In this document: positions 56,693 through 64,000 of the stretch, in pieces | How positions within the stretch are numbered: the stretch's first letter is position 1 | How the letters are laid out: the number at the start of each line of letters is the position of its first letter | Assembly: GCA_020747065.1 (NCBI GenBank) | Contig: JAGMVK010000003.1 | Location: 1,860,001 to 1,924,000, forward strand | DNA length: 64,000 nt | From: Cadophora sp. MPI-SDFR-AT-0126 | Taxonomy: Eukaryota > Ascomycota > Leotiomycetes > Helotiales > Ploettnerulaceae | Direction: 5' to 3' | The notes under the pieces: generated by a model | Told to the model about the DNA's origin: nothing | What the model saw: the letters and a program-made list of their open reading frames with translations, nothing else | Database searches by the model: none | Position numbers and translations under genes: made by a program

Positions 56693-58553
56693 GATTACTT
56701 CTCGGACACAGTGTCCAGCTCCAAATCTCTGCCTATTGCGAACCCCAAGCTCCTCGAAGCTCCACGTGGAAGAAGCTCAAGCTTCCGGCTGAGGACACAT
56801 TCGCAGCTCCGTTCAACGACGACTAATCAGAAAATATCGAAACCGAGCTATCCAAACCATTTACAAGAGAACATACATTCTTCTAACAAATAATCACGAA
56901 TGCATTTGAGTTTCACCTCGAAGCCTTCTCTCCACGAAATAGCCTCGTCAATCCAGGTCCGTGCACTCAGCCTTCCGACCTCGAGTGGACATCGTGCAAC
57001 ATCCCGCCCAAATTCCAGCCAGCATCAACGACGGTAACCTCACGCTCAACCACCCACCACATACATATCATACTACCGGCAAACCATTGGCTGCCAATAT
57101 GATGTTCTTTGCATTCGGGAATCTGATCTACAGTTCGTACACCCCATTCGCATCTTACACCGTCCAGAGAGCCATCTTGCGCGGAGGGATATCTGTCAAG
57201 AAGTTTGTCTGAACTTTGCTCGCGCAGGCGCATTGCTATTTGACATACTTGCTGCACATGAATGCTGATTCCATATTCAAACAGTTTCCGTACTCCTCGT
57301 AAATGCCATAGCGATTCTTTCAGAAGATCGTTTCCTCGCGCGCGGTATATAGGCTTCCAATTTCTACCCATGCAGTGTCATAACCTCGACTCTGGCTCTC
57401 CTTGACCATGCGCGGAGAATGCATGCTGATGAAATGATAGTGGGATGGTCGAACAGTGTTTCAGAACCTGCGTTTGGGACGGGCAATGGAGGTGATGCGA
57501 GCGTTAAAAGCAAATTGATAAATCTGATGACGAGTGTGCGGACATTGATGAGGAGTATGTATTCTTCTCCTTCCCTGGATCCTATATCTTCTGGCTGGAA
57601 TATGGTCTGTAGACTATGGTTCTGGAAGGGACGTTGCGGATCAATTGGCAGAATAAAGAACGTCGGGCGTGTTGGGGGAAAATAATTGACATTGGAATAG
57701 TACCTCTGATATTGATCAACACCGTCATAATCGTATACGAGCTTTTCCTGGGCTGAGAAGCTTTGGGAAAGAGAGGGACATGGAGCAGACGACGAATCTA
57801 TGGTCAGGAGCTGGGTGTATGATAGGCGAGGAAGCAGCAATGAACGGCGTAGATGATTTTGGGGAGGAGTGATTGGGCCGCCTGTCGCGCATGGAGAGAG
57901 CGCGGAATCATGAAGGAATGGCATTGGCAAGGCGTTTGGGGGTTGAAATGAATGTCATCTGCCTGATTGTTTTCTGGGCCTACGTTGTGTTGCCCGGAGT
58001 ACAGTCAAAGCTGCCGAAGACGAACATGGACGTATCAAGCATAGCATAATTGAAAGCAAAATACCCAATGCGTTTGTCTTCACTTCAAGTACCTCTCATA
58101 ACTGGCCCCTAGCAGGTAGTAAAAATATCACGACCAAAGAGGAGCGGAACAGTCTCTACGCAGAAGAAGAAATGCCATCGAGATTCATTACAAGTCATCT
58201 CACTCCATTATATCCAGTCGCAATGCTGCCACTGAACATGTAACCGTGCATGCTATACAATTCATCCTTTCCCTCACATATGCCTTCAATGCCTTCAAGC
58301 ACAATTGTAGCTCCAAATAACTCCCATTGGATCGGATCGCTATCCAACACAGACATTATATGCCAAGAATGGTATCATTCATGTCTTCAGCATCAAACCA
58401 TCCCCTTCAAAGTACTGTTCATCCATCTCCCTTTTTCGTCGTCGGAAAAACAAGTCTTCCACCCACATGATATTTTCGGGTATTTTTCTTTTCAACAGGT
58501 CCGCACCATATGCTTATTCAATGTACAATTCCCGCTTGCTGCTCTAATCAGTG
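56693..58553. other. 1.9 kb interval of uncertain content
   Basis: This should contain the ALG12 promoter and the CreB 3' region. Two frames are possible genes but weak: a minus-strand 188-codon frame (57364-57930), listed separately, and a plus-strand 83-codon frame ending at 57212 that has no early ATG. A T-rich stretch (58400-58550) lies next to the CreB stop. Confidence 0.4.
57364..57930 (-). CDS. Possible hypothetical protein, weak support
   Basis: A single ATG-started frame of 188 residues (MPMPFLHDSALSP...). It is Pro/Leu/Ser-rich with one moderately hydrophobic stretch (LVIRFINLLLTLASPP). I recognise no domain. The opposite strand also has an 88-codon frame in this place, so composition alone could explain the openness. 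It is listed only because it is the longest frame in its interval. Confidence 0.25.
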   Translation of the reverse strand: MPMPFLHDSALSPCATGGPITPPQNHLRRSLLLPRLSYTQLLTIDSSSAPCPSLSQSFSAQEKLVYDYDGVDQYQRYYSNVNYFPPTRPTFFILPIDPQRPFQNHSLQTIFQPEDIGSREGEEYILLINVRTLVIRFINLLLTLASPPLPVPNAGSETLFDHPTIISSACILRAWSRRARVEVMTLHG

Positions 58554-61025
58554 TCATTGGTTGAGGTTGCTCTTTTTCTTTCCAAAACCAAAGCTCGTCC
58601 TGGTCTTCGATGGCTTCGAGTGCTTCTCTGGCGTTGGAGGACCCGGTTCTCCCTCAACTGCTGTGTATGAATCGTCACCAGTAGAGTTTCGCTCACCACT
58701 CTTACCACCTAGGAAGCCAAAACTCTTCCTACTCATGCTCTTGCTTCCCTTGTGGCTTCGACTCAGGCTACCAAGTCCGAATTTGTCGTGACCATTCTCC
58801 TTTGGTGGTTCAGAGCCACTGGCTGCTGCCTCCTTGCGCCTCTTCTCTTCATCCTCTAGGGCGGTTTGTTTACTCGCTGCCATAGCCTTCTTGAACTCTT
58901 CAGCCTGTACTTTCCTGGCATTCTCCAGGTCTTTCCTTCTCTTTTCTTCGGCCTTTATCCGCTCCTTTTCAGCTGCCTTTTCGGCAACTTTGCGTGCCTT
59001 TTCTGCCTCCTTGAGATCCTTCTTCTCACGCTCCTTGTCTTCTTTTGTCTTGGTCTTTGCCACGTCGATGTTGGGAAGTGAGGGAGATGCCATTGGGTTA
59101 GTCTGAGATCGGGTTGGAGCCTGAGGTGACATGGGCAGAGGAGCAGTGACAGCATGGTTCAATGACACGAACTCTGGGCCTTCATCGATTGGTGTATTCG
59201 GAATGGAGACTGCTTTTGAGACCGAGGATGGGTGAGTGCCATTCGGTTGTGGATGCCCCAGGGCAATGTCAGCCTCAACTGATGCAAGTGCCACTTCGGC
59301 TAAACCTTCAGCTTCTTGCTCCTTCCGCATGGCCTCGACAGTTGTTTCTTGGTAAAACAAAACATAGGCACATGCCATTCCGGGTTTGTCGCCAAAGAAG
59401 TTTCGTACGTAGTGCTTGTCAACTGGTTCCACCATCTCGTCATCGAAAAGTAACCAGCCTCGATCCTGCGTCTTGATGACCGATACGTAGTGACCGTGGT
59501 AGGCGTTTCCACCGATATGGACCACAACGGCGTAGAGCTCGTACAGTCGGTCTGGATCCTCGGCATCATCTGTCGTGTTAAACATCCGAAGATGGTAAGG
59601 ATAGACGACTCTGTGAAACAACTTCTGTAACCTTGTCATGTCCTCGGTGTACTTGAACCTCTTGAGATGCAGAGCCAAGATCTTGGGCAAGCGTTTGATC
59701 TTCATTCGCTTCTCAGCTTCTTGTAGACCGCCACAATTGTCGCAGTGAAATTTATTCCTTTCGCAAAGCATCTCCTCTGCCGAGAATTTCCGTAAACAAG
59801 ATGTAACGGATGAATGTTGTTCCAGGTCAATGGAAAGATCCAAAAATGTCTCATCCCTCTGTGACGCTGTTTCGCACGTCAAACATTTGGTCTCGGATGT
59901 CAAAACTCCTTCAAAAATCTCGTGTACCCATCCCGTTCCAGGTGATCGAGTTCCACCTCCTAAGCCCATTGCGTACGCTGCTGATGTGACTGCTTGGGTC
60001 ATGGACTGAGCAAGACCTTCGTCTTTGGGAGGTGCCAGCTCTTTCACTCGCTGTGCATTTGCTTCGACGTTCGAAATTACCGCATTCAGTACCAATCCGT
60101 AAAATTCGTGAGCATCCTGGTGCATTGATGTCCGGAACATCTCATTGTCGCGCTTGAAAATCTCCAGAAATCTCTGAGGGCTCAAAACGCCGGTCCGGGA
60201 GTTGTTTGCGATCAGAGCCATGAATATATCTTTCAGCGCCGTGAAAGTTGATTCCTCCATGCCGTAAGAACTCGCATTTTCATATGTGAGCTCCAAAATA
60301 GGCCCCGCGAGCATCGCATGCTTCTTCTTATATTCCGGAGAATCTGGCTTGTCTTCTGGTCGCTGTCCGGGATTCGCTGGGACTGGTTGTCCTGCATTTA
60401 TCGCTGCTCTTCGCTTCATCGCCTCGGCCGCCGTCAGGCCCTTTGGCTTAGTGGCAGGCGATATGGCACCTCCATTTTGTATCGGTGCCCTGACTGGTGT
60501 GACAATTTTTGTGTGCCCGTTTGGTGTATCAAGTGGTGAATGGGGAGGATATCGTACAACATTTTCCCTGAACGGTACGGAATAGTATAAGGCTTGTACT
60601 ATAGAATTGCAATAACTGAGGATTGTTAGTTTCTCAGCGCCTCGGACTAGCATTTTCGACAAACCATGTGTTCCCAAACTAGATTATTGTTAGCATAGGT
60701 CCAAGGAGGGCTTCGATTCGCAACATACATTCTCCAGTCCAAAGAACTTGTCACTCCCATCATTACGTATAGGCCCCGCATGTTGCAGCATTTTCACCAA
60801 AGGTGTGATCTCTGGCTCTGGTTCGACATCTTTCTTGTTCTTGTAGGAATTGGAGGTTATGCCTGGACTCGGAGCTCCCTAGAAAGCGCCAACATCAGTT
60901 TAGTTCCTCGTAAATGTACATGTACCAGAAGCCATGATGTAGTCCAATCCCAGTAAGAGACAGAAATAGAGACAATAATAGGTACTGACAGATGTCCCCT
61001 TGAGCTTGCTGAAGAGGCCAGCCAT
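58554..61025 (-). CDS. creB: CreB ubiquitin-specific protease (USP12/46 type)
   Basis: Four minus-strand exons (61025-60990, 60878-60729, 60678-60665, 60615-58554) encode 753 residues. The USP Cys box is [17 protein letters not shown] with catalytic C67. The His box is [11 protein letters not shown] with H442, followed by WLLFDDE. Zinc-binding pairs are CLTC (311, 314) and CDNC (358, 361). A C-terminal coiled coil ([20 protein letters not shown] and onward) and a basic Ser-rich tail follow, as in Aspergillus CreB. CreB with the WD40 protein CreC removes ubiquitin from carbon-metabolism regulators and transporters, and mutants are altered in carbon catabolite repression. The catalytic Cys codon is split by an intron. 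The assignment is strong. Confidence 0.93.
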
Positions 61026-64000
61026 TGTGTCGTAGGGGGGCTGATTGTCCTGGGGGTGGGATGTCCTCTGCCTCGCAGTGCCGCAACGCGGCGACGCAAT
61101 TAGGAAAGACGGTGATTTATATTGTGATCATTCGCAAGGACTCAGCGACTCTGATAAACTTCGGTGTTTGAATCCTCGTCCACGGATTTCCCAGTCGAAG
61201 ATGCGCCCTCGAGGGGGTGTCGTCCTCAATACGCAGCAGTGCGGCGTAGCGCGGGGTGAAGGAACCCTCGTGTTCAAGTAGAAGCCTTTCTGTGGCGAGT
61301 CGAGTAATATTCCAGGAACCTGAGAATTCAGGAGATCGATTGATGTTGTAGAAGATCAGTGAGGTAGGTAAGAGGAAGGATTAGGAAATGCTTGGAATCG
61401 AGAGAAAGCGGGAGGAGGTTATGCGGGTTGGGGCGCGGCTCGAGTCCTGTTTGGTTGCTTGTTGGTTGATTGCTTGCTTGCGCAGCGGGCTTGACACTGG
61501 ACTTCGGGGGCTTCTGGTGAAGTGGAGGGGACTTGGCCCAGTTTGGACAGTTTTCCTTGCGCGCTGCAGAAACTGGGGCAATTTAATGGGGTCCGAATAA
61601 TGGAAGAATGGGGTCCACGAAAGCTGTGGGCAGGGCAGATCTAGGTAGTTGAAGCTGAAGTGGTGTATTCTCTGCTAAGACGTCAAGGCCTTGTCGGGTC
61701 TGAGATTCTTCAAATTTAGCTCAACTCTGGCTGGCCCGCCCCGGATTTCCATGAAGAAGCTGGACGCAGTCACAAATCAGCTACAGACAATCAAATCCCG
61801 TGTCTCGCTACATACCAAAGACTAGCAAAAATGTAGAAAGATGGATATTACAAATTATTAGAGTGGCCAAATTCAGTGGCTGACGAGCTCCAACACGTCA
61901 AGTCATAGGTGGAAAGAAAGCAGTGCGGCTTCAGCATTTCTGTAGCAGTACTAGTACCTGCTACTGAGACCTTCCAGGATGCGATCAAGCAAGGTGCATT
62001 TAAATCCAGAGCAAGTAAGGATTATCTGTCCCAGCAGAAAATATCTGCAGTGGCCTGTCTAGTGGCCTGTCAAGCACGAAGGGTCAAAAGCCTCGAAAGC
62101 AAAGCATCCCAACTTGCAAATCTTCCCACTTTCTCCATAGCCCTCAACCGTCAACCCTCCCATCCCCTCTCCGCCATGCCATTTTACCCTGCCAATAATC
62201 GATAGCAGACCCTGCCAATCACGCCCCAAGCCCGCCGCTTGTGAAAGATTTGCTGCTTGACCCGCGCCTCACGAATGAGCTGATGCTATTATCCAGAGAT
62301 GGCTTTATTGGCAGGGGGTCAATGTCAAGGTTGAGGTCGAAAATCAAGTCAGGCGCGAGCAATTCAGTCTCACGATGCATCCCCGTCCCCGTACCACGAA
62401 CGGTGCTCCATGGGCCACAGTGTGGGGTAGAAAGTGTGTGCGCCGTTGGTTTCTTGGGACGGCCAGGCCTGCATCTCATCGCACTGGCTGCAAGCTATAA
62501 CCGCTGCAATATTGCTTGCCATATCCAGATGTGACCCTGTGACAATCGCCATTGGTACTTTTCCTCGCCTTTCCCACCCTCAGTACCTGTGAGCATGTAC
62601 CTAAGGACCGACCATTTCGAATGGAACATTTCTCGCTCCCAGCTATGACGAAGGTTGACGCAGAGACGGGAAGCCAAGCAGCTATCATCCTATCAAGAGC
62701 GTTGCTCTGGCTGCAGCTTCAAGAAGGCTGCATCTTCGGACCGGAAAGGCCTTGTCGAGAGAAGTCATGGACGAGGACGAGAACAGAACAATATTGGCCG
62801 GGGACGGCGGTGGAAAGTGATTCGGCCAACATGCCGGATTCGACGAGGGGCCCATGCATGACTCTCCACTCTCTCGATCGATGCTGAGATGCTCCCACTG
62901 ATTTGCGTTCGGATCAAACAGGCCTCTTTCCCGAATAATCACCTGCCTGGATGTTGGTGTTGGGGACTCTATCCAACACGAGGTTGGTTGGCTACCTCTC
63001 CGTTAGCTGGATCTGTCGTCCGTGGCTAGCCAGTTTGTGACCTTCCAGAACGTCTCCTTCATGCATACTGGTACATACATGAATTCGAACCTTCGGTGAG
63101 ATGACGCCGAACTTAGTCTGAGTAAGACTATGATCAGCATCTCCAACCAGAAATCTTTACAAGTTGCAGCTCGAGAACAAAGGGCATGCATTTTTCCAGA
63201 TGCCTCCATACTCGCCAAGAACCAACTGTTGGATCTAAACAGGACGTGCATATCTTTCCCACGGTGAGCACTCATCCTCGCCTGGTTAAAGACCACAACC
63301 ACAACCACCCCACTTCTGGCGTTCGGGGCCAATACTCCGGAACCGATGGCTTGGGTCCACAGCCCTTTCCAGCTGCAGGACGAGAACTTGAGAACGTTGG
63401 AAACCGGAACACATCTATGCAGCCTAAACAGTCAATTTAGTCTTCACGACACACTTACTGAATTTCCTCTTCGGGACTCCTGGTGAATCATGACCGCCGT
63501 GCGACTTGGGACAGCATAGATATTCTCTGAAACTACGTGGCGGACACGAGATCGACGACGGCTTCCAACATCCTGGCTCGCGGATCAATCTGAAGAAGTT
63601 AGGGCGTGTGGGGTAAAGCAGATATTTGGAGCTACTGGAATTTTGCAAGCACCGGAGAGTTTCGCAAACCTATGTTTTATGACTGGACTTGGGATTTCTA
63701 GCCGAGCAAAAGTATCTTGCAACAGGGATAGGAGCGGAGTGTCTCCGTTTAACACTTTGTTGATCTGTTGGGTTTCAATACTTGGCAAAAGGAAGAAAGA
63801 ATCAGATGCCGGGGGCTTTCAGTAAGAAAGTTCTACTATGCACATAGTGTGTAGAGAAATGGATCAAGAGAGATCACACAATTGAGTTGTATCGTCGCGC
63901 ACTTGGAAGCTACAATATGGCCCTTTAGAAAGGTAATGTTCTCACATCCCTCTTTTTCCGACCCATTGCTCGCTTAAGGCCAGGTGCGACATGCAACAAA
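61026..64000. other. 3.0 kb gene-poor right end
   Basis: The left part is the CreB promoter. I see no gene I can support in the rest. Frames of 60-111 codons occur on both strands with no resemblance to known families, and no intron pattern joins them. A gene continuing beyond the window cannot be excluded. Confidence 0.45.

Noticed and set aside
56961..57212. 83-codon plus-strand frame ending VKKFV
   Set aside because: The first ATG is at 57099, leaving 37 codons; no upstream exon could be joined convincingly.

Overview
This window is nuclear DNA of a filamentous ascomycete (Pezizomycotina). The genes have short spliceosomal introns, mostly 47-120 nt, with GTANGT-type donors and CTAAC/CTGAC-like branch points. 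Promoters are pyrimidine-rich, and there is no operon logic. The protein families are typical of the group: a Zn2Cys6 regulator, CreB, Snt2, Hep59/Tls1 and a Kip2/KipA-like kinesin. The species cannot be fixed from the sequence. I found no CRISPR array, rRNA, convincing tRNA or intact transposon.

Layout, left to right. The 3' part of an STK19-family gene (1-1164) is followed by a 3.5 kb gene-poor stretch and a kinesin with an internal motor domain (4676-7759). After another 3.5 kb comes a type II membrane, glycosyltransferase-like protein (11325-13217). A divergent dehydrogenase pair follows: a zinc-dependent sorbitol-dehydrogenase-like enzyme (14095-15520, minus) and a KduD-like SDR (16149-17088, plus), which share a promoter carrying CreA-like motifs. 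Next are three genes of unknown function (18587-22932) and a ten-exon HELQ/POLQ-like DNA helicase without a polymerase domain (23172-26449, minus).

The middle holds a five-exon Snt2 orthologue (28675-33970), a GNAT acetyltransferase (34222-35251, minus), a small charged protein (35808-36383), a six-exon Zn2Cys6 regulator (36973-39152), an AMID/FSP1-like flavoprotein (39804-41070), a Hep59/Tls1 splicing protein (41940-43286) and a metallo-beta-lactamase-fold protein (43896-45188, minus).

The right part holds a zinc-finger/RING-like protein (48261-49804, minus), a decaying F-box pseudogene (51669-54171), the mannosyltransferase ALG12 (54755-56692, minus) and the CreB deubiquitinase (58554-61025, minus). 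The last 3 kb contains no gene I can support.

Most genes are unrelated housekeeping or regulatory functions. The only pair that looks functionally linked is the divergent MDR/SDR pair, which fits carbon-repressed sugar or sugar-acid catabolism. I did not find a clearly novel multigene system. The oddest observations are the CreB catalytic cysteine codon split by an intron next to a 14-nt microexon, two GC-AG introns, the F-box pseudogene with several frameshifts, a uORF overlapping the helicase start codon, and an MBL-fold protein whose metal motif looks degenerate. Exon boundaries were deduced by hand from splice motifs and reading-frame continuity.
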